DNA of 64,000 nucleotides, taken from assembly GCF_001676785.2 (NCBI RefSeq), contig NZ_CP015910.2, positions 2,976,001-3,040,000 on the forward strand, read 5' to 3'. This DNA is from Brachyspira hyodysenteriae ATCC 27164 (GTDB lineage: Bacteria > Spirochaetota > Brachyspiria > Brachyspirales > Brachyspiraceae). The position numbers and the translations under genes were made by a program. Below, one piece after another: positions 1-10,487 of this stretch (positions are counted from its first letter, which is position 1; each line of letters opens with the position of its first letter). The notes under the pieces are model-generated. The model made no database searches. It saw nothing but the letters and a program-made list of their open reading frames with translations, and was not told the DNA's origin.

Positions 1-193
1 TTATTAATATTTTATATATAAAAATGAACTTAAAATATTTTTTGTTCAAAATGTATTCTTATTTTTTTATAAAATATATGCTAATTTTTAACAAAAATTG
101 ATTAAAGAATATAGATAAAACAATATAAAAGCAGGTATATATAGATAAGTAAATAAAAATACAAAATAAAGTATATTTTCTACAAAAAATAAA

Positions 194-230
194 AAGTGTT
201 TTATTATATTTGTTTAATAATAAAACACTT
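194..230 (-). terminator. Terminator of the chemotaxis receptor gene
   Basis: A 14-bp perfect inverted repeat (AAGTGTTTTATTAT and its complement) with a 9-nt loop lies about 50 bases past the receptor stop codon. Read on the minus strand it is followed by a T-rich run, as in an intrinsic terminator. Bases 1-193 upstream are AT-rich and show no gene. Confidence 0.6.
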
Positions 231-279
231 ATAATTATATATTGTATTTAATTTATACTAGTATGTAAGCAGCAAAAAA

Positions 280-2229
280 TTATCTTAATTTAAAGAAATC
301 AATTAATTTATTCAAATTCTTAGCTTCATTAAGAAGTAATTGAGATGAAGAACTAGCCTCTTCAACCAAAGCTGCATTTTGCTGAACTGAAGAATCCATT
401 TCATTTATGGCGATATTAATCTGCCCTATACCATTTTCCTGCTCTTTCGCAGCTATATTAACTTTCTGCATTAAATCAGAAACTTTATCCATTCTATCTG
501 CTATATCATTAAAAATATCCTTAGATTCATTAACGCTAGCAGCAGCTAAATTTATTTTATCATTACTATCAAATATAAGAGAAGTAATATTTTTTACGGA
601 TTCCTGTGTATTCTGTGCTAAATTTCTAACTTCGCTGGCTACAACAGCAAAACCTCTTCCCTGCTCTCCAGCCCTTGCCGCCTCTACTGAAGCATTAAGT
701 GCAAGTATATTTGTTTGAAAGGCAATAGATTCTATCATTTTAGTTATATCCATTATTTTAGAACTTGACTCATAAACAGCATCCATTTTATTAACGCTTT
801 CTTCTATTATCTTACCTGCCTTACCTACATAATCCTTTGCTTCAACAACCATATTTGTGCTATCATATATATCAGAAACGGCAAATTTTACATTAGAAGC
901 CATTTCATTCATAGTTGATGCTGTTTCCTCCAAGCTGGAAGCCTGCATTTCTGTTCTATTAGATAAATCATTATTTCCTGAAAGAACTTCATTGGCAGCA
1001 CTTTCAACTTGTTCTGATGATTCTTTAACTGTATTCATAACATTATTTAAATTATCTAATATGCTTTTTATTGCTCTTGCTATATCTCCCCATTCATCTT
1101 TAAGTTCTGTAAATCCTGGAGGAGTATCCCAAGATATATCTCCTTTAGATAATTTAGTTAAATCCTGAGCAAGTAATTTAATGATAAATACAACTTTCTT
1201 CTTTATTATTAGAGGGGTAATAATAAATACTATTACTAATATTACAGCTAAAATTATAATCATAATATTTCTGATATTATTACTATCTTCAAGTATTACA
1301 TAATTAGGAACCAATATTTTCATACCCCAATTCTGACCTGTTTCAAGTTTTATAGGTACAAATATATATGCAGATTTAGTATTTAAAGAGGTACTGAAAT
1401 CCTCAAATATCACAGTTTGACCTGTTTTTATACTTTCTAATACATTATTGTCTTTATAGTAAGGATATGCTTCATAAATATTTTTACCCACATGAGTTTC
1501 ATTTTCTTTATTATAAAGAAGCGTACCATTATGATCAAATAAAGAAGTGAGAGTATTTTCAAAAGGATTAATATTATCCATTATCGGAGCTAATGATTCT
1601 ATAAATATATCAACACCCGCAACGCCTATAATTTGACCATTATTTTTTAAAGGTATAGACCAAGTATTCATTTTTACCATCTTACCGCCTACTTCAAAAT
1701 CATATATAGATGTAATATTAATGTTTCCTGTAGTTACAGGCACTGAATAATAATCGCTTTTTAATTCTTCGCTTGTCATACCTCTGTCGTCAGCAGAACC
1801 ATTATTTCTATATACATAATCTGAGAACATTCCTCCTGCTTCTGAATATTTAGGATCATTTATATAATCAGCATCATTGCCCATTACATTATTTTTAAAT
1901 ACAAGAAACAAAGCTCCTGTACCTTCAGGTAAAGTTTCAAAAAAATCTTTAGTTGTATTTTTATATACTTCTCTGTTTCTCTCTCCTGATCTGTATAAAT
2001 TATCTACTGTATATTCAAATGTACTTAAACTATCGAATGCTTCCTGAACAAGGGCCTGTACTTTAGCTGCCTCACCTTTAGCACTTTCCTCCAATACCTT
2101 ATATGAAAGTTTTTTAGTAACATTATTAACAGAAAATATGTTAAATAAATTTGATATAATAAGCATGATAATAAAAGGAACAACTATAACCATACTTATT
2201 TTAAATTGCAGGCTGTTAAAGATCTTCAT
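280..2229 (-). CDS. Methyl-accepting chemotaxis protein
   Basis: Transmembrane chemoreceptor of about 649 residues that would pass ligand signals to CheA/CheW. The N-terminus has a membrane helix ([16 protein letters not shown]). A periplasmic dCache-like sensor follows, with PYYKDNN and [11 protein letters not shown] segments. A second helix ([19 protein letters not shown]) leads to a HAMP-like stretch and a cytoplasmic coiled coil carrying the signalling hairpin core ([35 protein letters not shown]). The ATG at 2229 has GGGAG 8 bases upstream. A TTG at 2244 would sit inside that ribosome binding site, so I reject it. The ligand is not predictable. It stands alone, with a repeat element behind its promoter region. 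Confidence 0.95.
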   Translation of the reverse strand: MKIFNSLQFKISMVIVVPFIIMLIISNLFNIFSVNNVTKKLSYKVLEESAKGEAAKVQALVQEAFDSLSTFEYTVDNLYRSGERNREVYKNTTKDFFETLPEGTGALFLVFKNNVMGNDADYINDPKYSEAGGMFSDYVYRNNGSADDRGMTSEELKSDYYSVPVTTGNINITSIYDFEVGGKMVKMNTWSIPLKNNGQIIGVAGVDIFIESLAPIMDNINPFENTLTSLFDHNGTLLYNKENETHVGKNIYEAYPYYKDNNVLESIKTGQTVIFEDFSTSLNTKSAYIFVPIKLETGQNWGMKILVPNYVILEDSNNIRNIMIIILAVILVIVFIITPLIIKKKVVFIIKLLAQDLTKLSKGDISWDTPPGFTELKDEWGDIARAIKSILDNLNNVMNTVKESSEQVESAANEVLSGNNDLSNRTEMQASSLEETASTMNEMASNVKFAVSDIYDSTNMVVEAKDYVGKAGKIIEESVNKMDAVYESSSKIMDITKMIESIAFQTNILALNASVEAARAGEQGRGFAVVASEVRNLAQNTQESVKNITSLIFDSNDKINLAAASVNESKDIFNDIADRMDKVSDLMQKVNIAAKEQENGIGQINIAINEMDSSVQQNAALVEEASSSSQLLLNEAKNLNKLIDFFKLR

Positions 2230-2380
2230 TAAGGTATCTCCCAAAATATATTATAAATTATATTTACATTATTATACAATAATATGTATTTATATACAAT
2301 TGTTGCTAATAAAAATTGTCAAACTTGCAAAAGCACATATATAAAAGATTTACATATATATAAAGTGATAGATGATTAAA

Positions 2381-2597
2381 TTTAAAAAACTTATTTACAT
2401 ACCCCGCCCTTTATCCTTCATTATACAATATGTAATTTTTACTTTATTTTATATTTTTGCTTTATTAGAAATATAGCACCCGCCCAAGATTTTATTAAAT
2501 TTATAGTCAATTCAGCACGCGTTTAGTTGGATGTATATAATATAGTAATACTATAATAACTGTTTTTAAATATAATATAACCTAACCGCGTGTTAAT
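2381..2597 (-). repeat. Intergenic modular element, copy 1 (single minus-strand unit)
   Basis: One unit of the dispersed family, read on the minus strand. C-rich modules lie at 2395-2413 (TTACATACCCCGCCCTTTA) and 2475-2488 (AGCACCCGCCCAAG). They are followed by an ~80 bp F module whose ends are AGCACGCG (from 2514) and CGCGTGTT (to 2595). It fills most of the 397-bp gap between the divergent receptor and ruvB genes. Confidence 0.85.
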
Positions 2598-2641
2598 AAA
2601 ATTTGTTATTTAATGAATTTTAATATATAATTACAAAAACT

Positions 2642-3682
2642 ATGGATAAAGAAAGCATAACAAATGCTGAAGAAAACTCTTATGATAAGCCTAATAATAA
2701 TATAAGACCTCAGGGTTTTGATGATTTTTTAGGACAGAATAATATAAAATCAAAATTGAAAGTCTTTATAAATAGTGCTAAAAAAAGAGAAGTTTCTTTA
2801 GATCATATACTATTTTACGGTCCTCCAGGACTTGGAAAAACTACATTAGCCCAAATAATAGCAAATGAAATGGGAAGCAATATAAAAGCAACATCAGCAC
2901 CTATAATAGAGCGTCCCGGAGATTTGGCTTCTATACTCACTACTTTGGGGGAAAAAGATATACTATTTATAGATGAAATACATAGACTTAGAACTGTAGT
3001 TGAAGAAGTGCTTTATTCAGCTATGGAAGATTTTTTCGTAGATATAAAGGTGGGAGAAGGAACATCTGCTAAAAGTTTCAGAGTGAAATTACCTCATTTT
3101 ACTTTGATAGGTGCTACAACAAGAAGCGGTTTATTAAGTACGCCTTTATATGATAGATTCGGAATAGTAGAAAGACTGGAATTTTATACCAATGAAGATT
3201 TGGCTAATATAGTAAAGAGAAGTTCTGATTTTCTCAATATAAATATTACAGATGAGGCTGCAATTTCTATAGCATCAAGATCAAGAGGAACACCTAGAAT
3301 AGTTAATAGGCTTTTGAGAAGAGTTTTTGACTTTGCTACGGTACATGATGTTTTAAAAATAGACGAGAAGTTTGCCTGTGATTCTCTTGAAAAATTAGGG
3401 ATAGATAAAAATGGCTTTGAGGCACTTGACAAACTTTATTTAAATACTATCATTAAACATTATAATGGAGGTCCTGTAGGAGTAGATACTTTATCAGTGT
3501 CTTTATCCGAACAGATAGAAACTATAGAAGATGTGATAGAGCCTTATCTTATACAATGCGGCTTTATAAAAAGAACACCAAAAGGAAGAGTTGCTACAAA
3601 TAAGGCTTATGGTTATTTAAATCTTTCTTCAAAGTATGACGATAATTATAGTAACGAAGAAAGAGGTTTATTTGACTTTTAA
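2642..3682 (+). CDS. ruvB: Holliday junction branch migration helicase RuvB
   Basis: RuvB is the hexameric AAA+ motor that, with RuvA, drives branch migration of Holliday junctions in recombinational repair. The 346-residue length is normal for the family. Visible motifs are the N-terminal [12 protein letters not shown], Walker [10 protein letters not shown], Walker [10 protein letters not shown], sensor 1 GATTRSG, the arginine-finger region TPLYDRFG, and the C-terminal winged-helix segment [13 protein letters not shown]. No Shine-Dalgarno sequence is evident before the ATG. ruvA is not adjacent. The stop codon overlaps the AAGGAG that serves the next gene, so the two are probably co-transcribed. 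Confidence 0.97.
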   Translation: MDKESITNAEENSYDKPNNNIRPQGFDDFLGQNNIKSKLKVFINSAKKREVSLDHILFYGPPGLGKTTLAQIIANEMGSNIKATSAPIIERPGDLASILTTLGEKDILFIDEIHRLRTVVEEVLYSAMEDFFVDIKVGEGTSAKSFRVKLPHFTLIGATTRSGLLSTPLYDRFGIVERLEFYTNEDLANIVKRSSDFLNINITDEAAISIASRSRGTPRIVNRLLRRVFDFATVHDVLKIDEKFACDSLEKLGIDKNGFEALDKLYLNTIIKHYNGGPVGVDTLSVSLSEQIETIEDVIEPYLIQCGFIKRTPKGRVATNKAYGYLNLSSKYDDNYSNEERGLFDF

Positions 3683-3692
3683 GGAGTTTATT

Positions 3693-4865
3693 ATTTTAAT
3701 TACAGACGATACTACAACCACAAAAGAAAAAAAGTCCAATGCTCAGTTGGATAAATATTATTTGGAAGAAACTTCAAAAGATGTAAAAAATTTAGCTAAA
3801 AAATTTGTAGGAAATTTTAAAGATGCTAATAAATCTGCTGATAATTCAAATTCCAGATTCGATATAAGCTATAAAAAAAATGTTCAATTAAAACCTACTT
3901 CAAGATATAAAGCCCCAAGAGCAAAAATCAAATTCAATAGAACTAAGAAAGTTTTTAATAAAATATATAATGCTACATACGGAATAAGACATATATTTAA
4001 ATTAGTTATAGATGCAATAAAAAGAAAAGGAAATCATGAAAGAAGCATACTTATATTCTACGATGATGAAGAACATGGTATAAGACTTCCTATAAATAAC
4101 TTTATGATTTTATTTCTTTTCTTGGTATTCTCTGCTTTAATATATACAGGTTATGATGCCTATAATAAACAGAAAGAAGCTAGAGAATTTTATAATACTC
4201 TTTCAGCAAGAGAAGCTAAAACTTATACTTTAATAGAAGATTATAAAAAGTCTTTAAATAGATTCTCTAAAGCATTAACAGAATATAATAATACTATGAA
4301 ATCTATATCATATACAATAGATTATAATGACTTGGGTACATTTAATAATAACAATAATTTGAATAATAATGAATCCGGAAATATTGAAAAAATGCTTAGC
4401 GAATTGGATTCATACCAAAAGAATGTACTTTCATTTATGGAAGTATCTCCAAAAATACATAGAGAAATTCCTTTAGGCTGGCCTGTTGCAGGAGGCGGAA
4501 GAATATCAAGCGGATTCGGAGCAAGACTTTCTCCTTTCAATCAGGAAAAAAGCTATCACTATGGAGTTGATATAGCTGGTCCTTATGGCACTCCTATACT
4601 TGCTGTTGCTGACGGTGTGGTTACATTTGCCGGATGGAGAAACGGATATGGTTGGTTCGTACTAATCACTCATGCTAATGGATATCAAACTGCTTACGGA
4701 CATAATTCTAAACTTCTAGTTGATTATGGTCAGAAAGTAAAAAGAGGCGAAAGAATAGCTCTTATAGGAAATACTGGAAGAACTACAGGAATACACTGCC
4801 ATTTCGAGGTTAGAGTCGGAGGAGATCATAAAAATCCTATGCCTTATTTGAGTGCTAGGTTCTGA
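3693..4865 (+). CDS. M23 family membrane-anchored peptidase (apparent ATT start)
   Basis: Likely a LytM-type zinc endopeptidase, or a divisome/envelope organiser, acting on peptidoglycan. A charged cytoplasmic N-terminus of ~130 residues is followed by one membrane helix (FMILFLFLVFSALIYTGY), a coiled-coil segment and a C-terminal M23 domain. That domain keeps the zinc ligands HYGVD, the HCHFEV motif and YGH, so it looks active. An ORF with ATG at 3636 begins inside ruvB, but the only good ribosome binding site is AAGGAG at 3681-3686. It sits 6 bases before ATT (3693) and 12 before a second ATT (3699). The next Met codon lies in the membrane helix. I therefore infer an ATT start. Function is certain at family level only. 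Confidence 0.85.
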   Translation: MLITDDTTTTKEKKSNAQLDKYYLEETSKDVKNLAKKFVGNFKDANKSADNSNSRFDISYKKNVQLKPTSRYKAPRAKIKFNRTKKVFNKIYNATYGIRHIFKLVIDAIKRKGNHERSILIFYDDEEHGIRLPINNFMILFLFLVFSALIYTGYDAYNKQKEAREFYNTLSAREAKTYTLIEDYKKSLNRFSKALTEYNNTMKSISYTIDYNDLGTFNNNNNLNNNESGNIEKMLSELDSYQKNVLSFMEVSPKIHREIPLGWPVAGGGRISSGFGARLSPFNQEKSYHYGVDIAGPYGTPILAVADGVVTFAGWRNGYGWFVLITHANGYQTAYGHNSKLLVDYGQKVKRGERIALIGNTGRTTGIHCHFEVRVGGDHKNPMPYLSARF

Positions 4866-4900
4866 TTAACTTTTTATAATATCTATTTATTATATGTTAT

Positions 4901-6517
4901 ATGAATGAACATGATTCTAAAAAAAGATATTTAGGAGAGTTTTATACTCCTTTAAATTTTGCTGAAAAATCTTTATCATATATATTTAGTATAATAGATA
5001 AAAAAGAATTAGACAGCGGTAAATATAGAATATGGGATATGGCCTGCGGAACTGGAAACCTAGAATATTATCTTGATGAGAAATATCATAAATATCTATA
5101 TATGTCAACAATAGATAAAAATGATATAGATTACTCAAAAGAAAAATTTAAAAATGCCTGTATGTTTCAATATGATTATCTAAATGATGATATAAATGAT
5201 AATAATTTTGAATATAATAAACTCCCTCAAACACTTAAAGATGATTTAAATAATAAAAATATAAAATGGATTATATTAATCAATCCGCCTTATGCTACAA
5301 GTCAAGTGGCAGGTACAAACTCCAAAAGTAAAAAAAATGTCAGTGCAAGTAAAATTAGAGATATGATGCATAAAGAAAAACTAGGAGATGCTTCTAGAGA
5401 ACTATATTCACAATTTATGTTTAGAATACATAAAGAATTTCAAGATAAAAATAAAGTTTATCTTGCCATATTCTCCAAAACTAATTATATAAAATACAAT
5501 AATAACGAAAAATTTAGAAATAAAGTATGTAATTATAAATTTATAAGCGGATTTATATTTTCTTCAGTTAATTTTGATAACACTTCAAAAACCACTCCTT
5601 TTCCTGTGAGTTTTATAATTTGGGAAATAAATAATAAACACAATATTAAAACAGAAAATATCATACTTGATGTGCTTGATAATAACTGTAATTTAATAAA
5701 TAAAAAAAGCTACAATGTAATAGATAGTGATAATCTTCTTAATAAATGGATAAAAAGGGTAAAAACTTCATCAACATTCGTACCTCTTTCATCAGCCATA
5801 AAAGTAAAAACTTCGGGAAAAGATATAAGAGATAAAATATGCGAAGGATTCATAGGTTCTCTTATGAGCTGCGGCAGTGATTTACAAAAGCAAAATCTCA
5901 CTGCTGTATTTTCTGCTCCACAGGCTTCGGCCGGTTCTCTTTCAATCACTAAAGAAAATTTTGAAAAAGCTATGATAATACATGCTGTTAGGAGAACTGC
6001 TAAAGTAGATTGGCTTAATGGAAGCGATCAATTTTGTATACCGCAAAATGAATTGGATAGAAAATTTATATTGGATTGTGTTATATGGACTTTATTTTCA
6101 ACTTCCAATCAAACATCTGCTATGGATAATATATTCTATAAAGAAAAATATTATACGATTATAAATCACTTTTATCCTTTTGATTATAAAAAAGTATATT
6201 GCGGATGTACTTTTTTCAAATACAATAACGAAAAAAGATTCTGCTTTGAATATTTAGAAAAAAATAATCAACATATATCAAACGAAGCATTTGATTTAAT
6301 AAATGCTTCAGAAAGACTTTATAAATACTTTTATTCAAATATAGAAAAAGTTAATAAAGAAAAATTTAAAATATCTCTTTGGGACAGCGGATTTTGGCAG
6401 ATAAGAAAATCATTAAAAGATGCAAAATTAGCTTCAGATATATTGAAAGAAATCAAAATAAAAAGAAACATATTAAAAAACAATATATCAAAAAATACAA
6501 ATTATTTTGTTTTTTGA
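4901..6517 (+). CDS. Solo N6-adenine DNA methyltransferase
   Basis: A 538-residue protein with the two hallmarks of class I adenine-N6 methyltransferases: the SAM-binding motif DMACGTGNLEYYL (from residue 46) and the catalytic motif NPPYA (from residue 128). The opening KRYLGEFYTP is typical of type I HsdM-like and Eco57I-like N6 methylases. The long C-terminal part (about residues 260-538) may hold target recognition. No restriction endonuclease or specificity subunit lies beside it, so it is either an orphan methylase or a fused enzyme whose nuclease part I cannot see. The ATG has no clear ribosome binding site and begins 35 bases after the peptidase gene. Confidence 0.8.
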   Translation: MNEHDSKKRYLGEFYTPLNFAEKSLSYIFSIIDKKELDSGKYRIWDMACGTGNLEYYLDEKYHKYLYMSTIDKNDIDYSKEKFKNACMFQYDYLNDDINDNNFEYNKLPQTLKDDLNNKNIKWIILINPPYATSQVAGTNSKSKKNVSASKIRDMMHKEKLGDASRELYSQFMFRIHKEFQDKNKVYLAIFSKTNYIKYNNNEKFRNKVCNYKFISGFIFSSVNFDNTSKTTPFPVSFIIWEINNKHNIKTENIILDVLDNNCNLINKKSYNVIDSDNLLNKWIKRVKTSSTFVPLSSAIKVKTSGKDIRDKICEGFIGSLMSCGSDLQKQNLTAVFSAPQASAGSLSITKENFEKAMIIHAVRRTAKVDWLNGSDQFCIPQNELDRKFILDCVIWTLFSTSNQTSAMDNIFYKEKYYTIINHFYPFDYKKVYCGCTFFKYNNEKRFCFEYLEKNNQHISNEAFDLINASERLYKYFYSNIEKVNKEKFKISLWDSGFWQIRKSLKDAKLASDILKEIKIKRNILKNNISKNTNYFVF

Positions 6518-6526
6518 ATTTATCCT

Positions 6527-6957
6527 TACGCACGCTAAATTAATCAAAAATATATAAATCAATTAATAATACAATTTTATTATATTTTAAAAGTCAACTT
6601 ACCGTGCGGTAAATAGGCTCAAAATCTAATAAAAACTTGGGCGGGCATACTTTTATACTTTGAGTTTTAAATATAAATATATCTATTATTTCTAAATAAA
6701 ATAATAAAATATAAAGGGCGGGGTATGTAAATAAAGTTTTAAAATTTACTTTCATTCCCCACCCTTAAGTATTATAATTTAAATTTAAAATTAAAATTTT
6801 TAATTAACTAATTACAAAATTAGAAATTATAAAAACCCACCCAAGTATTTTTTTTATTTATAGTCTATTAAACCGCACGAGGAATGGAATTTAAATATAT
6901 AACGATATAAAATTATAATTTAAACTATATACAAGACGAATTTACCGTGCGTAAATT
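6527..6957. repeat. Intergenic modular element, copy 2 (complete palindromic form)
   Basis: Complete head-to-head pair, ~430 bp. The left F module runs 6529-6610 (ACGCACG ... ACCGTGCGGT). GGGCGGG is at 6639-6645 and GGGCGGGG at 6716-6723. The centre is near 6745, followed by mirrored C-rich modules CCCCACCC and ACCCACCCAAG. The right F module runs 6871-6953 (AACCGCACG ... ACCGTGCGT). It lies between convergent genes. Confidence 0.9.
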
Positions 6958-7054
6958 AACTATTATATTTAATACTATTATATTCATCTATAAGAGTTTT
7001 ATAATCTTCTTCATTCATAAAATTATATGAATAATAAAAAAAATTATATATCAT
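6956..7054 (-). CDS. Possible 32-residue small protein or gene remnant
   Basis: A short open frame starts at ATG 7054 with AAGGAA 4 bases upstream, and encodes MIYNFFYYSYNF then MNEEDYKTLIDEYNSIKYNS. The second part looks like real coding sequence, being amphipathic and charged. Its stop lies inside the end of repeat copy 2. It sits just past the terminator hairpin of the rubredoxin gene. It could be a small protein or the tail of a lost gene. Confidence 0.25.
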   Translation of the reverse strand: MIYNFFYYSYNFMNEEDYKTLIDEYNSIKYNS

Positions 7055-7072
7055 AAAATTCCTTAAATATAA

Positions 7073-7098
7073 GGCAGTGCATATTAATATACACTGCC
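7073..7098 (-). terminator. Terminator of the flavoredoxin/rubredoxin gene
   Basis: A GGCAGTG/CACTGCC stem lies about 35 bases past the stop codon. Its loop contains a second small palindrome (ATATTAATAT). On the minus strand it is followed by TTATATTT. Confidence 0.55.
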
Positions 7099-7132
7099 GT
7101 AAAATTGGGGTAAAAATTAGTTTGATTTATTA

Positions 7133-7798
7133 TTATGAGATTTTTTCAAAATTACTTTTAGGCTCTCCGCATATAGGACATTTCCAATCACTTGGCAAAT
7201 CCTCGAATGGTATATCTCCTTTATATTCAAATCCGCAAGTTTTACATTTATATACTGATTTAGTTTTCTGAGCTTCTTCTTTATTATCTTCTTTTTTATA
7301 AGCATTAGCAGTAGATGCATTTGCAGGTGTATTACCCTTAATGACATTATGATAATAAGCATAAGTCATAGAATTAGTTTCATTATCAAATATATCAGCA
7401 TCTATTAGCTCACCTATGAATATAGTATGAGTATGAACTTCTAAACTATCTATTACCTTACAAATTAAATATGCATTTGCTGCTTTTATTACAGGCAAGC
7501 CTTCTTTCATCTCATAAGCAACATTTTCAAATTTATTATTATCTCTTGAGCTTCTGAATCCAAAACCTCCTATCAATGTAGGATCACTTTTTTCTGAAAG
7601 TATAGACAAAGCAAATTTACCATGTTTTTTTATACATTCATTAGTATAATTATTTTTATTAACACTGATCATAATAGTTGTAGGAGTAGCTGTTATTTGA
7701 GTAGAAGTATTTATAGTACAGCCTACAGGTTTATCACCATCAATAGTTGTCAAAATGTACATTCCATAAGAAAGTTTAGTCAAAGCAAAAGTGTTCAT
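7133..7798 (-). CDS. hrb: Flavin reductase-rubredoxin fusion (high-molecular-weight rubredoxin type)
   Basis: 221 residues. The N-terminal ~155 residues form a flavin-reductase-like FMN-binding domain ([21 protein letters not shown], then an SVNKNNYTN segment). A Lys/Glu-rich linker leads to a C-terminal rubredoxin with both metal knuckles, CKTCGF and CPICGE. Such fusions (Hrb in Moorella) accept electrons from NADH or NADPH oxidoreductases and hand them to flavodiiron proteins for oxygen or NO reduction. This fits an oxygen-exposed anaerobe at the gut mucosa. The start is ATG 7798, which has AAGGA about 10 bases upstream. The ATG at 7810 overlaps that site. The partner flavodiiron protein is not in the window. 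Confidence 0.88.
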   Translation of the reverse strand: MNTFALTKLSYGMYILTTIDGDKPVGCTINTSTQITATPTTIMISVNKNNYTNECIKKHGKFALSILSEKSDPTLIGGFGFRSSRDNNKFENVAYEMKEGLPVIKAANAYLICKVIDSLEVHTHTIFIGELIDADIFDNETNSMTYAYYHNVIKGNTPANASTANAYKKEDNKEEAQKTKSVYKCKTCGFEYKGDIPFEDLPSDWKCPICGEPKSNFEKIS

Positions 7799-7897
7799 AA
7801 TATATAGCATCCTTATTGATAATAATTACTAATTATATAGTATATCTATAAAAAATCAATACTAAATAATAAAAAATCATCAATATTTTATGAAATA

Positions 7898-9271
7898 TTA
7901 ATCTTTCATAATAGTAGAATTAGGATCTTTTATGTAATCATTAGTGAGCTTTGCTATTTTTGGAGAAAGTATTAAAAGACCAACCAAATTCGGTATAGCC
8001 ATAAGACCATTTAAAGTATCCGCTATAGCCCATATCAAATCCAATTGACTTACAGCACCAACTATACCTATAATCAAAAATATTATTCTATAAGAATATG
8101 AAGCTATTTTATTTCTTCTTGTAAGATATCCTAAAGCAACGACACCATAATGAGACCAACCTACGAATGTAGAAAAAGCAAATAATATTAAAGATATTGT
8201 AAGTATTATAGAACCTGCATGTCCCAAATTATTTCCGAAAGAAGCAGATATAAGCTCAGCACCATTTAATTTAGTACCTTGATTAGCATCTAAAAATATT
8301 ATAGCTATAAGTCCTGTTAATGTACATACAAAGAAAGTATCTATAAGCACCTCAAATATTCCCCATAATCCCTGCTCTATAGGATTTTTAGAATTGCTGG
8401 CACCATGAGCCATAGGAGCAGTACCCAAACCAGCCTCATTTGAGAATACACCGCGAGCAAATCCGAATTTCATACCCATCATAATAGTATATCCCATAAA
8501 TCCTGCACCAACTTGTTTTAAAGAAAATGCTTCTTCAAATATTCTCTGAAATGCATAAGGTATTTTTTCCATATTCATAAATAGTATCACTATTCCAGAA
8601 ACTATATATATAACACACATAATAGGTACTAATTTTTCAGTAACAGTAGCTATTCTTCTTATTCCGCCTATAATAATTATAGCAGTTAAAAGTACAACTA
8701 CTACACCTGTAACTATATGAGGCACTCCAAAATTTTGATAAACAACACCAGCCATAGCATTAGTTTGAGTCATATTGCCCGCACCGAAACAAGCTAAAGC
8801 AGCAAAAGCAGCAAATATACTTCCAAGCCAAGGCATATTAGCACCTTTAGATATATAATACATAGGACCGCCATGATGATGTCCTAAATCATCTTTAACC
8901 CTATAATGAACTGCCAAAATAACTTCAGAATATTTTGTAACCATTCCAAAAAAAGCAGCAAACCACATCCAGAATAAAGCCCCAGGTCCTCCTGCTACTA
9001 TTGCTGTAGTAACACCTGCAATATTTCCTGTACCTACAGTACTTGCCAAAGCTGTACTTACCGCCTGAAAAGGAGTAATATTATCATCTAAATCATGTTT
9101 TTTTGCCAATGCTCCGAATGTATGCTTAACCCATAAAGGTATTCTTGTTATTTGTAAAAAACCTGTTCTTATACTTAAATATATACCCGTTCCTACTAAT
9201 AATGTAAGCATTATTGGTCCCCATACAAAACCATTAACAACATTATTTATTTTAGTTATCATCTCTATCAT
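7898..9271 (-). CDS. Sodium:alanine symporter (AGCS family)
   Basis: A 457-residue polytopic inner-membrane carrier of the alanine/glycine:cation symporter family. Family features include the N-terminal NGFVWGPIMLTLLVGTGIYL, the signature STVGTGNIAGV with GGPGALFWMW, and FSNEAGLGTAPMAHG. It probably imports D- or L-alanine or glycine with Na+. It lies 31 bases downstream of alanine racemase in the same direction, with AAGGAG 6 bases before the ATG. The pairing suggests that imported alanine feeds D-alanine supply for peptidoglycan. A second AGCS member is at 53445. Confidence 0.93.
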   Translation of the reverse strand: MIEMITKINNVVNGFVWGPIMLTLLVGTGIYLSIRTGFLQITRIPLWVKHTFGALAKKHDLDDNITPFQAVSTALASTVGTGNIAGVTTAIVAGGPGALFWMWFAAFFGMVTKYSEVILAVHYRVKDDLGHHHGGPMYYISKGANMPWLGSIFAAFAALACFGAGNMTQTNAMAGVVYQNFGVPHIVTGVVVVLLTAIIIIGGIRRIATVTEKLVPIMCVIYIVSGIVILFMNMEKIPYAFQRIFEEAFSLKQVGAGFMGYTIMMGMKFGFARGVFSNEAGLGTAPMAHGASNSKNPIEQGLWGIFEVLIDTFFVCTLTGLIAIIFLDANQGTKLNGAELISASFGNNLGHAGSIILTISLILFAFSTFVGWSHYGVVALGYLTRRNKIASYSYRIIFLIIGIVGAVSQLDLIWAIADTLNGLMAIPNLVGLLILSPKIAKLTNDYIKDPNSTIMKD

Positions 9272-9302
9272 AATGCTCTCCTTGATATTTTTTTAATTGT
9301 TT

Positions 9303-10403
9303 TTATTCATTTATATATACTCTTTTTACCCTTTCCCCTATATTAACAAGTACTTCATGACTTATGCTGTCTATTCTAGCAGCCAAAGTATCAGCATTAA
9401 GTTTTTCATCATTTCCAAATATTAATACCTCATCGCCTATTTTTACACTATCGTTTCCTATTTCTGCAATAATAGAATCCATACATATTCTTCCTCGTAA
9501 AGGATAATATTTTCCATTAATTTTAACTTCCCAATTATTAGATAATTTTCTTGGTACTCCGTCTGCATAACCTATAGGTATTACAGCAACTCTAGTATCT
9601 TTATCAGCAGTCCAAGTCATTCCATAAGAAATGCTTTCTCCTTTCTTTATAGTTCTCACTAAAACAACATGAGATTTTAAACTTAGTATAGGTTTAATAC
9701 CCAAAAAATCATCATTATATCCATACAATATGATTCCGGCACGCACCATATCAAAATATGTATTTTTATATGATATTATTGCAGCAGAATTAGAAGTATG
9801 AGCATTTTTTATTTTTATTCCATTCTCATTCAAATCATTTAATACATCATTAAAAACTTTTATCTGTTTATTAGTAAAACTTACAGAATAATCATCCTGC
9901 ATATCAGAAGCAGCATAATGAGTGTTAATACCTTCTATATTCAAAGTACTATATGATAATACTTTTTTTGCTAAAGGAACAACATCTTCAGGTTTAGCTC
10001 CCATTCTGTTTAATCCTGTATCAACTTTTATATATAGATTTAAATTACCACCATTCTTTTTTAAAAACTTGTCATAATACTCCAAGCATTCATCATTACT
10101 AATAATAGGACTTAAATTATATTTACATACCAAATCAGATTCATCTTTAAAATGCTGAAATAAAACTAATATAGGCAATTTAACTCCTACCTCTCTTATT
10201 TTAATGCCCTCTTCAACATTAGCAACACCTAAAGCATCAGCACCAAATTTTTCTGAGGCTTTAGATATTTCTATCAAGCCATGTCCGTAAGCATTTGCCT
10301 TAACAATATTTAGAAGTTTAACATCTTTTATAATAGATTTTATAATCTGCATATTTTTATTTAAAGCAGATAAATCAATTTCAGCAATAGTATAATTTGA
10401 CAT
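9303..10403 (-). CDS. alr: Alanine racemase
   Basis: PLP-dependent fold III racemase interconverting L- and D-alanine for peptidoglycan, cytoplasmic, 366 residues (usual length). The PLP lysine lies in NIVKANAYGHG and the opposite catalytic tyrosine region in SYGMTWTA. IGYADGVPR and GRICMDS are further family motifs. It is the first gene of an apparent two-gene operon with the alanine symporter downstream. The start Met is followed by SNYTIAEIDLSALNKN, the expected N-terminal strand. Confidence 0.96.
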   Translation of the reverse strand: MSNYTIAEIDLSALNKNMQIIKSIIKDVKLLNIVKANAYGHGLIEISKASEKFGADALGVANVEEGIKIREVGVKLPILVLFQHFKDESDLVCKYNLSPIISNDECLEYYDKFLKKNGGNLNLYIKVDTGLNRMGAKPEDVVPLAKKVLSYSTLNIEGINTHYAASDMQDDYSVSFTNKQIKVFNDVLNDLNENGIKIKNAHTSNSAAIISYKNTYFDMVRAGIILYGYNDDFLGIKPILSLKSHVVLVRTIKKGESISYGMTWTADKDTRVAVIPIGYADGVPRKLSNNWEVKINGKYYPLRGRICMDSIIAEIGNDSVKIGDEVLIFGNDEKLNADTLAARIDSISHEVLVNIGERVKRVYINE

Positions 10404-10487
10404 AATCTTAACCTACTTATTTTTTGATAATTAAAACTTTATTATTTAGAGAACTTATAATTTTTAATAAAGTCAAAAATATAAAAA

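Noticed and set aside
407-1168. Open frames of 103 codons opposite the first chemoreceptor gene
   Set aside because: They are antisense to strongly conserved MCP signalling motifs and encode no recognisable domain. They arise from the regular codon pattern of the coiled coil.
3636-3692. ATG start of the M23 peptidase inside ruvB
   Set aside because: The extra residues are read-through of ruvB in another frame, and the good ribosome binding site lies after this ATG.
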